DNA of 64,000 bases. It comes from Bacteroidia bacterium (GTDB lineage Bacteria > Bacteroidota > Bacteroidia > J057 > JADKCL01). How positions within the stretch are numbered: the stretch's first letter is position 1; every line of letters begins with the position of its first letter. Shown piece by piece: positions 17,218 to 25,755 of this stretch. Location of the stretch: assembly GCA_020635905.1 (NCBI GenBank), contig JACJYV010000002.1, positions 682,001 through 746,000 on the forward strand, written 5' to 3'. The position numbers were made by a program, and so were the translations under genes. The notes beneath the pieces were generated by a model, which saw nothing but the letters and a program-made list of their open reading frames with translations, was not told the origin of the DNA and searched no databases.

Positions 17218-17943
17218 TTAATTATGTTCGATGAGGATTTCCTGGTAAATGCGGCTTTCCTGAACGGGCGTGCCGCTTTGTTCCTCGTAATTTTTGGAGT
17301 ATTTCTTGATCTTGCCAATGTAAGGCGCATAGACCTCGTAGGCATATTCTTCGATGTAAATTGACCCCGACTGCGACCCGCTCCTGCGAAAAGGGGTTTG
17401 CAGCACCACCACACAATTTTCATACGTCTGACCCAGAATGGTCACTGAAGTGTCTGTGCTCAGGTAGCGGTAGGTCTGGGGTTCGTCGGCATTATAAAGG
17501 TTGCCGTCCCAGGAAAGCCCTTTGTAAACGGGAAAACGCAGCACCTGGTAGCGGGTATTTCCCTCAATGCGTTCCCCAAAAGTTTCCCCTTTGTATTGGG
17601 TCCACAGTTCGCTGTAATTGAAATTATAGACCAGACTTCCCGTGGAATCCGTGGTGTCGGTCGAGGCGTAGATATACAATTTGGACAATTCGCGGCCCAT
17701 GAGGTCGGTCTCTGTGCCGTTGGCAACCTCCTTTTTCAGGCTGGTAAGCACTTCTCCTCCCCAAATGGGATTGGGGTTGGCGGTGGCAAAAATGGTATCA
17801 ATCACCTGGTAAATGCGGTATTTTCCCTCATCCATGGGGTAGATGAAAGCCGTATGCGGCTCGATAGGGTCGTAGGTGCGGTTACAGGACACGCCTGACA
17901 GCAAGACAATGAGTAAGGTAATTCCCGGGAAAAGGTATCTCAT
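17218..17943 (-). CDS. Putative lipoprotein of unknown function
   Basis: 241 residues from the ATG at 17943 (a TTG lies six bases upstream). The N-terminus MRYLFPGITLLIVLLSGVSC is a lipoprotein signal with the acylated Cys at position 20, followed by a short linker. The mature domain is beta-rich, with YPMDEGKYRIYQVIDTIFA near its start and paired Tyr-rich strands such as YEVYAPYIGKIKKYSKNYEEQ near the end; it resembles Bacteroidota lipoproteins that report on a measured quantity, but no named family is assigned. It is the first gene of a two-gene operon with the unknown exported protein 8 bases downstream. Location: outer or inner membrane, facing the periplasm. Confidence 0.65.
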   Translation of the reverse strand: MRYLFPGITLLIVLLSGVSCNRTYDPIEPHTAFIYPMDEGKYRIYQVIDTIFATANPNPIWGGEVLTSLKKEVANGTETDLMGRELSKLYIYASTDTTDSTGSLVYNFNYSELWTQYKGETFGERIEGNTRYQVLRFPVYKGLSWDGNLYNADEPQTYRYLSTDTSVTILGQTYENCVVVLQTPFRRSGSQSGSIYIEEYAYEVYAPYIGKIKKYSKNYEEQSGTPVQESRIYQEILIEHN

Positions 17944-18477
17944 GGTCAAATTTAATAAAAAACGATTTTACCTGCGAAAGATTACAGAAGGGTTCAAATA
18001 TAAAAGCTTTGTAGCGTTGGGTTGGGTAACGCGAAGGTCGCAAAGGGGGGTTTTTCCGCGATTCGTGGGTTGAAGGGTGCGAAGAGCGCAAAAAAGAGGA
18101 GGGGATTTTGTGTAAAAGCAGGGTGGTAGGTGTCAGGGATAAATTGTCTGGGTTCAGGGTAAAAAATCTTTTCCCATAAGGAAGTTGAGCACCAGAGGTG
18201 CGTCTTCCAGGTAGGGAAGTTCCTTCCCGAAAATTGAGCCCCGGAGGGGCGGCTCCTTTAACCATAACTGCGTCCATCAGGATTCGCCCCTCCGGGGCTT
18301 TTCTCTCACATTACATTTTTCTACCAATGATTCGCCCCGCTGGGGCTATTACGACATATTATTTAATTCCTTGCTATTTTTACCTTCCAATCCAAACCCG
18401 TTTTAACCCACCACTTTCCTCATTCCCAAACTAATGCAGAGAAAAATTAGTTTATTCGTGGAAGCAAATCCCTGAAA
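17944..18477. other. 534-base intergenic region with REP-like palindromes
   Basis: Separates divergent genes. The first half carries degenerate AACGC-AAGGTCGC-AAAG type text also seen at 42.85 kb. The second half holds four short palindromes described separately. I see no gene. Confidence 0.6.
18187..18347. repeat. Four REP-like GC-rich palindromes
   Basis: Copies are at 18187-18202 (GCACC-aga-GGTGC), 18236-18252 (GCCCC-gga-GGGGC), 18285-18299 (GCCCC-tcc-GGGGC) and 18333-18347 (GCCCC-gct-GGGGC). The first two follow TTGA and the last two follow GATTC, so the array is two copies in one orientation and two in the other. A similar palindrome occurs at 37386-37399. The layout is like bacterial interspersed mosaic elements. 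Confidence 0.65.
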
Positions 18478-19515
18478 ATGAACCAAAAGCCCGTCAAAGT
18501 TGAGCAAAAGCCTGGATTTCTGGCCCGCGTGCGTCGTTTTTTGCCGCCTGCGCCCACAGGAATCGCAATTGGGGTGACTTTTGGGGTCATTGCCCGGCTG
18601 GTTTTTGAATCTTTCAAACCCATTTTTGACGGAGCCATGACCATGAGTTTTATGGTGGGTTTGCCTACGGTTTTGGGTGCTTTGACCGTGATTTTGGGCA
18701 ATGAAAAGCAGCTGGCTGACTGGAAATTCAAGTTTTTTTTGCCCTGGCTGACCATTGCCTCCTTTTTGGTGGTCACCCTGATCGCCCATCTCGAGGGATT
18801 TATCTGCGTGGCCATGGCCCTGCCTTTGTGGATTCCCCTGGCAGGATTTGGGGGATTGCTTACAGGATGGCTGGCCAAAAAATACCGCGACCGCAAGAAG
18901 GAGACCCTCACTTTTCTCCTGGCCCTGCCCTTTGTGCTGGCTCCCCTCGAAAAGCAGTTGCCGCCGCCCCTCATTCATTATGACGTGACCAAAGAAGCCA
19001 TTTACCAGGCTGATCCTGCGGAAATCTGGGCCCAGATTACCCGCCCGGGGTCATTTTCTCCCACAGAATTCAGCCCCACCTTTTTCCACTGGATCGGCAT
19101 TCCCAATCCTCAGGAGGCCAGCCAACCCTTTGACAGTCTGGGCAGCGAGCGGCTGGGGATTTTTGAAAAGGGATTGATTTTCGAAGAAAAAGTCACGGAA
19201 TGGGTCCCCAATGAGCGTTTCAGCTTTTCCGTGCACATTGATCCCAAAGACGTTCCCCCCACCACCCTCGACGAGCACGTGCTGGTGGGAGGCCGCTATT
19301 ACGACCTGGAAACTGTTTCCTTCCATCTTATTCCCCTTGAAAATGGCCAGACCCAAGTTGTTTTCAGCAGTCGTCACCGCCTTTCCTCCAATCTCAACCT
19401 GTACCTGAAGTTTTGGGTGAATGCCGTGGTGGGATCTTATCAGGACAATTTTTTACAGGTGCTGGAAACACGGCTGGCCCATGAAAATGAAGGGCTCAAT
19501 GCTCAAAATCTGTAA
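18478..19515 (+). CDS. Membrane protein with C-terminal SRPBCC (START-like) domain
   Basis: 345 residues from ATG. The N-terminal half has four to five hydrophobic segments (about 22-45, 52-75, 82-105, 108-135 and 143-160). The C-terminal half, from about residue 170, reads as a polyketide-cyclase/START-like domain: YQADPAEIWAQITRPGSF, FEEKVTEWVPNERFSFSV, YYDLETVSFHLIPLENGQTQVVFSSRHRL and a final helix ending VLETRLAHENE. Such domains bind hydrophobic ligands; fusion to membrane helices suggests a lipid-related role at the inner membrane, but this is inference. It stands 48 bases upstream of a thioredoxin-fold gene on the same strand. Confidence 0.7.
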   Translation: MNQKPVKVEQKPGFLARVRRFLPPAPTGIAIGVTFGVIARLVFESFKPIFDGAMTMSFMVGLPTVLGALTVILGNEKQLADWKFKFFLPWLTIASFLVVTLIAHLEGFICVAMALPLWIPLAGFGGLLTGWLAKKYRDRKKETLTFLLALPFVLAPLEKQLPPPLIHYDVTKEAIYQADPAEIWAQITRPGSFSPTEFSPTFFHWIGIPNPQEASQPFDSLGSERLGIFEKGLIFEEKVTEWVPNERFSFSVHIDPKDVPPTTLDEHVLVGGRYYDLETVSFHLIPLENGQTQVVFSSRHRLSSNLNLYLKFWVNAVVGSYQDNFLQVLETRLAHENEGLNAQNL

Positions 19516-19563
19516 GTTGATTGATAAAAATTCGCTAATTTGTTTCTCCTTAAACTCCATGAT

Positions 19564-20736
19564 ATGAGAAAAATAAAAAACCCTCTGGTGCTCTTCCTGC
19601 TTTCCCTGACCGCAATTTCCCTTTCTGCTCAGATGAATTTCGAGGAAGGCAGCTGGGCCGAGGCCAAAGCCAAAGCCGCCAAAGAGCATAAATTCATCTT
19701 TGTGGATGCCTACGCCAGCTGGTGCGGGCCTTGCAAGTGGATGGCCAAAAATGTCTTCACCAACGAGGAGGTGGGCGATTTTTATAATAAGAATTTCGTC
19801 AATTTTAAGATTGACATGGAGAAAGGCGAAGGCCCCGAACTTGACCAGGAGTGGAAGGTCAATGCTTACCCCACTTACCTGTATTTCAACGGAAAAGGCG
19901 AACTCGTGCACCGTACGGGCAGCGCCAAAGAAGCGCCAGATTTTATCCAGGATGGGAAGAATGCCCTAGATCCTGAGACGCAACTGGGCCCCAGGATGAA
20001 GCGCTTTGCCGACGGCGACCGCGACCCTGAATTCCTGCGGAATTATGCCCTCATGCTTTCCTCGGCCCTGATGGACACCAAAGATGCTGCGGAAGCCTAC
20101 CTCAAAACCCAGAAAAAATCTGATCTGAACAGTGCCGAAAACTGGGCCTTCATTCAGCGCATGGTGCATAAATCAGAATCTGAGGAATTCAAATATGTGG
20201 CGGCCAATCCTGAGGCATTTGCCAAAGTGGCTGATGGGCGCGCCAATGTGGACGACTACATCATGGGTGTGCTGGATAGTGACATTCAACGGGCGGCCCG
20301 CAGCAAAGACGAAAAGAAGCTGGACGAGGTGAAAAAGAATTTTAAGAAGATCATGCCTTCTGAAGCCCAGATGCTTTCTGCCAAAGCTGATTACTATTTT
20401 TACTCTCTGGTGCCCGAAAAGGCTGATCAATATGCCAACATCTATCTGAATGATTACTGCAAAGACTGGAGCGAGCTGAATACGGCAGCCTGGAATTCAT
20501 TCAAGAAGTATGAGGACGAAACTCACCTGAAACAAGCGCTGAAATGGGCGGATAAATCCATTGGGATCGACAAAAACTGGTATAACACGGATACCAAAGC
20601 CAATCTGTTGCTGAAGCTTGGCCAACCTGAGGAAGCGCTGAAAGTGGCCGAGGAGTCCATGAAAATCGGCGACGAAGCTGGCGAAGATACCCATGACACG
20701 GATGCACTGATTCGGCAGATTCGTTCAGAATTGTAG
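19564..20736 (+). CDS. Exported thioredoxin-fold protein with TPR-like C-terminal half
   Basis: 390 residues from the ATG at 19564, which starts a signal peptide (MRKIKNPLVLFLLSLTAISLSAQ); the frame extends 24 bases further upstream only to a TTG. Residues 25-125 form a thioredoxin domain of the Thioredoxin_7 type with the redox motif WCGPCK (Cys54, Cys57) and the cis-Pro strand AYPTYLYF. The remainder is helical with TPR-like pairs, for example WADKSIGIDKNWYNTDTKA then LLKLGQPEEALKVAEESM. It likely acts as a periplasmic disulfide reductase or chaperone-like protein. It converges with the T9SS propeller gene across a terminator hairpin. Confidence 0.85.
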   Translation: MRKIKNPLVLFLLSLTAISLSAQMNFEEGSWAEAKAKAAKEHKFIFVDAYASWCGPCKWMAKNVFTNEEVGDFYNKNFVNFKIDMEKGEGPELDQEWKVNAYPTYLYFNGKGELVHRTGSAKEAPDFIQDGKNALDPETQLGPRMKRFADGDRDPEFLRNYALMLSSALMDTKDAAEAYLKTQKKSDLNSAENWAFIQRMVHKSESEEFKYVAANPEAFAKVADGRANVDDYIMGVLDSDIQRAARSKDEKKLDEVKKNFKKIMPSEAQMLSAKADYYFYSLVPEKADQYANIYLNDYCKDWSELNTAAWNSFKKYEDETHLKQALKWADKSIGIDKNWYNTDTKANLLLKLGQPEEALKVAEESMKIGDEAGEDTHDTDALIRQIRSEL

Positions 20737-20756
20737 GGGAAATTCTCACCACAAAA

Positions 20757-20786
20757 AAAGCCACCCCTTGCGGGGCAGCTTTCTTA
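20757..20786. terminator. Intrinsic terminator hairpin between convergent genes
   Basis: A-run, then AAGCCACCCC, a TTGC loop and GGGGCAGCTT followed by a T-rich tail. The stem has one imperfect step. It lies between the thioredoxin-TPR gene (+) and the T9SS propeller gene (-) and could serve both. Confidence 0.65.
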
Positions 20787-20819
20787 ACAAGGTTCACTTT
20801 CGTCCTCTGACGAAAAAGA

Positions 20820-23762
20820 TTAGTTGGGTTGGATAATCAGCCTTTGCGTAAAACCACCTTTCGAGGTCTCAACCCGTAAAAAATAAACTCCACCCGGATA
20901 TTTGCCAAGGTCTAAAGTGCCCTGACTTTGCTTTTGCAGATTGTGTTGGGCGAGGGTACGACCCATGGGATCAAAAAGGGTGCAGGAAAAGATTTTTCCG
21001 CCTTCCATCCGCAGATTGACCCGCCCGTTTGCAGGATTAGGAAAGACTTCAAGTCCTGACTTTGGATCCAGCGGATTCACAAACCCGTTTTCATTTTGCC
21101 ACACCACCACGGAGTCTGGATTGGTATTCACAGGAATCACCGTTTCATTCAGGCGCATGAGGGTGATGTCGTATAATTGCAGACTCAATTGTTTGGCCAA
21201 AAGTGCCTTTTTGCCCGCAATATCATCCTGCATGACCAGTCCCACGCGGCAAATTTCCCCATAACCAGATTTCTCAGTCTGGTCGTTGCGGCTGATGCCA
21301 AAATCGATTTCTCCCTGAGGGTAAAAGGGTTGTTCCAGATGAATCAGGTTGCTGGAGACATTTCCCATCCAGGAATTGGAATAGTCCCAGTAAGCCACGG
21401 GTGCCTTCACCAGACTCGTGTCGAAATTGAGGGTAAAGGCGATGCCATAGACCGAATCCGCGAGCAGGGTATCCGTGCCCAAAGAAATGACCAGATCGAG
21501 GGTGTCGCCCGCCATGAGGCTGTCGGGCAGGTTTTCAAACCAAAGCAGGGGATCGTTGGGGCCGCCGTTTACGTGGTGGGTTTTGAAATGGGTTTGCCCG
21601 TAGTTGAGGGTAATGACGGCAAGGTCAGCCACACCCACCAGGCCATTGCCGTCGCAATCGGCGTGCTTGTAATTGGGGCCGGAGGTGAAGTTTGCCGCCC
21701 AGTCGGGACAGGGCTGAGCCTGCCAGTTGGTGCTCGCATTGGGCCGGACTGGCCCGGTCGAGCCAGTGGCGATACCTACCGCGATGACATCCACGTTATT
21801 GGCAATCAGGTCTGAGTTGGCGTCGCCCGGCCAGACGGATTCTGCATCTAAAACTGCAGCCCCTTTCGAGGTGCCTGACCACATGGGCCCATTCAGATCA
21901 AAACACAAATCCATAACCTTCAGGTTGGGCAAATTGGAATTTGTGGTATTATATTGATCAAAATTTGCTCCACCCAGCCAGTGGAAAATTCCTTTGTTTG
22001 TGCCAATCCACAAATCCCCATTGGGATCATTCGCAATGCAATTCAAAGTGTAAAAAGCGGGTAGTTGTGAATTACCAGAAGTAATCGTCGTCCAGTTGGT
22101 GCCATCAAAACCTGAAATGGTTCCCGGGAACCTGTGACCCACCCAGACCGTTCCCGAAGGATCCACGCTGATATCCTGAATGGTAATCGAATCCAAACCC
22201 GAGTTTTGGTGGTTATAAAAAACCCAATTGGTTCCATCAAAATGCCCCAAACTCTTAAATGCTCCTGCCGTTGCAAACCACAGATCTCCATTTGGAGCAA
22301 AAGCCAGCGGTCCAGTCATATTTGAGAAAAGTCCTGAATTTTGGGTATTATAATTTGTCCAGGTAGTTCCATTCCATTTGTAAATACCTCCCGTATCCGA
22401 GCTGAGCCAGATATTGCCCGAGGGATCAACTGCGCAATGAGAATAATTCAGGTTTTTGGAAAGCTGGGCCGCGGTATCAGGACGATGGATGGTCCAGCCT
22501 GAGCCGTCAAATTCTCCCAAACCCGTTGGAGTTGCCACCCAGATATGATTCTGATTGTCGAAAACCAGGCTGCGTACATTTCGGGTAAAAAAGCTGGTGG
22601 TACGGGAACTCCATTTTCGCCAGTTGGTTCCGTTATACTTGGAAATGATGTAATTATTGTGGTCAATGAAATACCTGCTTCCCGAGGGCGTTTGGCAAAG
22701 CCGGGTAACTCCATGGTCCAGGCCTGAGTTCCCTGAATTCCAAATGGTCCAGGTGCTGCCATCGAAACTTCCCGCACCAATTGTTGCAGACCCGAAAAGA
22801 AGGGTATTTGAACCGACGTAAGTAACTCCACGAATGTTATTATTGGGAAGTGGGCTGTTCGAACTTTTATAATGCGTCCAGGAAGCCCCGTTAAATTCAA
22901 AAAAACCGTTATTGGAAAGGGTACCCCAAACCTTACTTACCCCGTCTGAAGCCAGTTCGTAAATTAAATTTGTGGGAAGCCCAGAATTTGCCGCGGTGTA
23001 AACAGACCAGTTGGTTCCGTCAAATTTGGAAAGTCCCGTGCCATAAATCGCAACATAGATGGTGTTGCCAATTGAAACCGTGGATCTGACGTCATTGCCC
23101 TGGATGGGAGAATTAGAGGTATTAAACAAGGTCCAGTTCGTTCCGTCAAATTTTATCAATCCCGCTGTGGTGCCGAAATACAAGTTTCCGTTTGCTGCAG
23201 AATGTCCGTTGTAAACGTATAATCCATTCAGATTCAGGCCAGTATTGGAAGAGTTGTAATAAGTCCAGTTGGTGCCGTCAAATTTTAAAATTCCCCCCAG
23301 AAGACCAAACCATTTATTTCCGCTGCCATCTTTGAATAAGGTGTAAACCCTTCCTGAGATGGCGGGGTGATCGTTCTGGTCGTAACGGATGAAGGCCGAA
23401 CCATCCCAGAGATTGACGCCATCGTTGGATCCGATCCAAAATCCTTCCTGTCCTTCGGGAAGCAATTCACCCCGTGGCTCCTGCAAACCTACCTGAGTTT
23501 CGCTGATGTCCTGCCAATTGGTGCCATCAAAAGTAAGCAGGGTGGTGTCTTTGTCCCAGATTCCGCCCGTGTAATAGGGTACGGAATTGACGGCATGCAT
23601 TCCATTTGAACCCGAAGCAACCAAACTAACGGAATCATACACCATCAGGCTGTTTCCTTTATCATAAACCGTAAAAATATTCCCCCAGGACTGCCCCTGG
23701 GCCGAAAAAGCCAGCAGAAGGATTAAAAGCAGAAGTAAGTTGTTTCTTGTGAATTTTTGCAT
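20820..23762 (-). CDS. T9SS-secreted protein: repeat propeller, dockerin-like and cohesin-like segments, C-terminal sorting domain
   Basis: 980 residues from ATG. Signal peptide 1-24. Residues about 75-640 hold about 13 repeats of roughly 43 residues built on F-D-G-T-N-W-T...Y-N...N-S-G-L and linked by GxxWxG strands; this is the two-component-regulator-type propeller repeat. Residues 645-723 look like a dockerin-type pair of calcium loops (PGDANSDLIANNVD and DCDGNGLVGVAD). Residues 740-888 look cohesin-like (LAGDTLDLVISLGTD-type opening, AFTLNFDTSLV). Residues 903-980 are a T9SS type A sorting domain (LEVFPNPANGRVNLRM, then GGVYFLRVETSKGGFTQRLIIQ). Expected to be exported through the outer membrane and cell-surface attached or released. 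Ligand unknown. Confidence 0.88.
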   Translation of the reverse strand: MQKFTRNNLLLLLILLLAFSAQGQSWGNIFTVYDKGNSLMVYDSVSLVASGSNGMHAVNSVPYYTGGIWDKDTTLLTFDGTNWQDISETQVGLQEPRGELLPEGQEGFWIGSNDGVNLWDGSAFIRYDQNDHPAISGRVYTLFKDGSGNKWFGLLGGILKFDGTNWTYYNSSNTGLNLNGLYVYNGHSAANGNLYFGTTAGLIKFDGTNWTLFNTSNSPIQGNDVRSTVSIGNTIYVAIYGTGLSKFDGTNWSVYTAANSGLPTNLIYELASDGVSKVWGTLSNNGFFEFNGASWTHYKSSNSPLPNNNIRGVTYVGSNTLLFGSATIGAGSFDGSTWTIWNSGNSGLDHGVTRLCQTPSGSRYFIDHNNYIISKYNGTNWRKWSSRTTSFFTRNVRSLVFDNQNHIWVATPTGLGEFDGSGWTIHRPDTAAQLSKNLNYSHCAVDPSGNIWLSSDTGGIYKWNGTTWTNYNTQNSGLFSNMTGPLAFAPNGDLWFATAGAFKSLGHFDGTNWVFYNHQNSGLDSITIQDISVDPSGTVWVGHRFPGTISGFDGTNWTTITSGNSQLPAFYTLNCIANDPNGDLWIGTNKGIFHWLGGANFDQYNTTNSNLPNLKVMDLCFDLNGPMWSGTSKGAAVLDAESVWPGDANSDLIANNVDVIAVGIATGSTGPVRPNASTNWQAQPCPDWAANFTSGPNYKHADCDGNGLVGVADLAVITLNYGQTHFKTHHVNGGPNDPLLWFENLPDSLMAGDTLDLVISLGTDTLLADSVYGIAFTLNFDTSLVKAPVAYWDYSNSWMGNVSSNLIHLEQPFYPQGEIDFGISRNDQTEKSGYGEICRVGLVMQDDIAGKKALLAKQLSLQLYDITLMRLNETVIPVNTNPDSVVVWQNENGFVNPLDPKSGLEVFPNPANGRVNLRMEGGKIFSCTLFDPMGRTLAQHNLQKQSQGTLDLGKYPGGVYFLRVETSKGGFTQRLIIQPN

Positions 23763-23941
23763 TTTTTGAGTGGTTCTTTATTTATTGCCTCTTTGCATGG
23801 TACAAAAGTGCACATTGCGGGCGGGAATTTTAACTACATTTTTGAGCATTTCTGGAGATTTTTCCCTTTATTGAATTCATAATTTGTGGGTTTGGGTTAT
23901 TTTTTAATTTGATTTTAATCTGTATTTCTGGAAATTTTATT

Positions 23942-25405
23942 TTGCACGATTCTAAATTAATTCAACTGGCTTCCACCCTTTCTGTGGCCGAACTTCGGCA
24001 GTTCGAGGAATTTTGCCGTTCTCCCTTGTTCAACAAACAGGAAGTCCTGGCCCGTTTTGCAGCCCTGATTCGTCGGGAAGCTCCTGATTTTCAAAGCTCT
24101 GCCCTGGAACGGGAGAGCCTTTTTGCCGAACTTTTCCCCGGTGAACCCTTCCATTTGCAAAAGCTGTTCGACCATGGCAGCTACCTGCTCAAATTGCTGG
24201 AACGATTTCTGGCTGTGGCCGAATTTTTACAAGCACCTCAGGCGGAAGATACCCGAACCCTGACCCAGTTGCGTACCCGCGGGCAACATGCCCTTTTCCG
24301 TCGCCGCCTGCGCGAGGCCGCGCAAAAGCTGGAAAAATCGACCCTGCGGGACGAAAACTGGTTTCGCCAGTCCTTCGAACTGGCTTCAGAATCTGAGGCA
24401 TTTCATGCCCAGGTCACCCAGGAAAACCAGCGCTCCCTGGACGATAACCTGGCGGCCAAGGCTGAAAGCCTGGACGATTATTACCTTGCCTCACGCCTCA
24501 AACTGGCCTGCGAAATGGTCAATCGCTCCAATGTGATCGGCGGAAAATTTGATTTGACCTTCCTGAATGGCATTCTCCTCCTCTACCAGGCCCATCAAAC
24601 CCGCTTAGCAGCCATTCCAGCCATTCAGATTTACTACATCATTCTCCAAACCCTGCTCCATCCCGGGAACAGGGAAAATTATCGTCTCCTGTTGAGCCAA
24701 CTGGACGAACAGGCCAGTCTTTTTACCCCGGCTGAAGCGCGGGCCATGTACCAGTACGCCCTCAATTACTGCATCCGTCAGATCAATTCGGGCCATCCTG
24801 ACTTTTTAGGAGAGGTTTTTGAATTGTACAAAAAACAGCTGGAAACGGGTTTGATGCTCGAAAATGGGCGATTGTCGCAGTGGGATTTTAAAAATATCGT
24901 TTCTGCAGCCCTGCGCATGGGAGAGATCGACTGGACGGAAAATTTTATCCGCGATTATCTCGAATTTCTGGAACCCGACCTGCAGGAAAATGCATTTGCC
25001 TACAATCAGGCCCAACTGGAGTACCAACGCAATAATTTTGGGGAAGTGCTGCGCCTCCTGCAGAGGGTGGAATTCACGGACATTTTTTACCAATTGGGCA
25101 CCCGTTCGACCCTTCTACGCACTTTTTACGAACTGGAAGAATGGGAATCCCTGCGCTCTCACTTGTCTGCCTTCAGAATCTTTCTGGACCGCACCCGAAA
25201 AATGTCTGATTACCAGCGAAAAATCCACAAAAACCTGCTTTCATTTACCCGAAAACTTCTGCGCCTGCGGGAAAATGCTCTTCAATTGTCCCAAAGTCGC
25301 CTGATGCAGGAAGTTTCTGATCTGCTGAAAGCGCTTGAAAAGGGCCAGGACACCGCCAATCTGGCCTGGCTCAGGGAGAAAACCCAGGATCTGATTTCGG
25401 GATAG
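23942..25405 (+). CDS. Unrecognised alpha-helical (TPR/solenoid-like) protein
   Basis: About 487 residues. No ATG is available near the N-terminus; the frame opens at a TTG at 23909, and a second TTG at 23942 gives a product starting LHDSKLIQLASTLSVAELRQF, which looks like the natural start of the domain. The rest is almost all amphipathic helices rich in Leu, Arg, Glu and Gln, with repeat-like pairs such as FVLARFAALIRREAPDF-type and EWESLRSHLSAFRIFLDRTRK segments. It has no membrane segment and no signal peptide. The opening, with an SPLFNKQEVL segment, resembles a Bacteroidota-only helical family of unknown role. It precedes feoAB by 122 bases on the same strand. Confidence 0.65.
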   Translation: MHDSKLIQLASTLSVAELRQFEEFCRSPLFNKQEVLARFAALIRREAPDFQSSALERESLFAELFPGEPFHLQKLFDHGSYLLKLLERFLAVAEFLQAPQAEDTRTLTQLRTRGQHALFRRRLREAAQKLEKSTLRDENWFRQSFELASESEAFHAQVTQENQRSLDDNLAAKAESLDDYYLASRLKLACEMVNRSNVIGGKFDLTFLNGILLLYQAHQTRLAAIPAIQIYYIILQTLLHPGNRENYRLLLSQLDEQASLFTPAEARAMYQYALNYCIRQINSGHPDFLGEVFELYKKQLETGLMLENGRLSQWDFKNIVSAALRMGEIDWTENFIRDYLEFLEPDLQENAFAYNQAQLEYQRNNFGEVLRLLQRVEFTDIFYQLGTRSTLLRTFYELEEWESLRSHLSAFRIFLDRTRKMSDYQRKIHKNLLSFTRKLLRLRENALQLSQSRLMQEVSDLLKALEKGQDTANLAWLREKTQDLISG

Positions 25406-25527
25406 AGGATGATTATACCCAAATTTAGGTAGCAGCAAAAAACAGCCTCACCGAATATGGGTAATCAGGGGGAAAACGTTGTCCCTTATTTAAAATCATT
25501 CTAAATTAGCCCAAATTTTGAGGCAGC

Positions 25528-25755
25528 ATGGATAGTACCCTGGCGGATTTTCGAAACGGTGAAAAAGGAAGGATCATTTCCTTTGGAAATGCAGACCTGC
25601 AGGTCGCCCTGATGAATCTGGGCGTAATTCCGGGCGAAGAATTCGAGCTGGCTCACATCGCTCCTCTGGGAGATCCCATCTCCATTCTGGTCCATGGAAC
25701 CAAAATTGCCCTGCGCAAAGCCCAGGCGCGGGAGATTATTGCCCTGAAATTCTGA
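25528..25755 (+). CDS. feoA: Ferrous iron transport protein A
   Basis: 75-residue SH3-like cytosolic partner of FeoB. Family pattern: a short N-terminal segment (LADFRNGEKGRIISF), LQVALMNLGVIPGEEFELAHIAPLGDPISILV with the conserved Gly and Pro turns, then GTKIALRKAQAREIIAL. It overlaps feoB by one base (TGATG), showing translational coupling. It probably modulates FeoB GTPase or assembly. The start is ATG. Confidence 0.92.
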   Translation: MDSTLADFRNGEKGRIISFGNADLQVALMNLGVIPGEEFELAHIAPLGDPISILVHGTKIALRKAQAREIIALKF

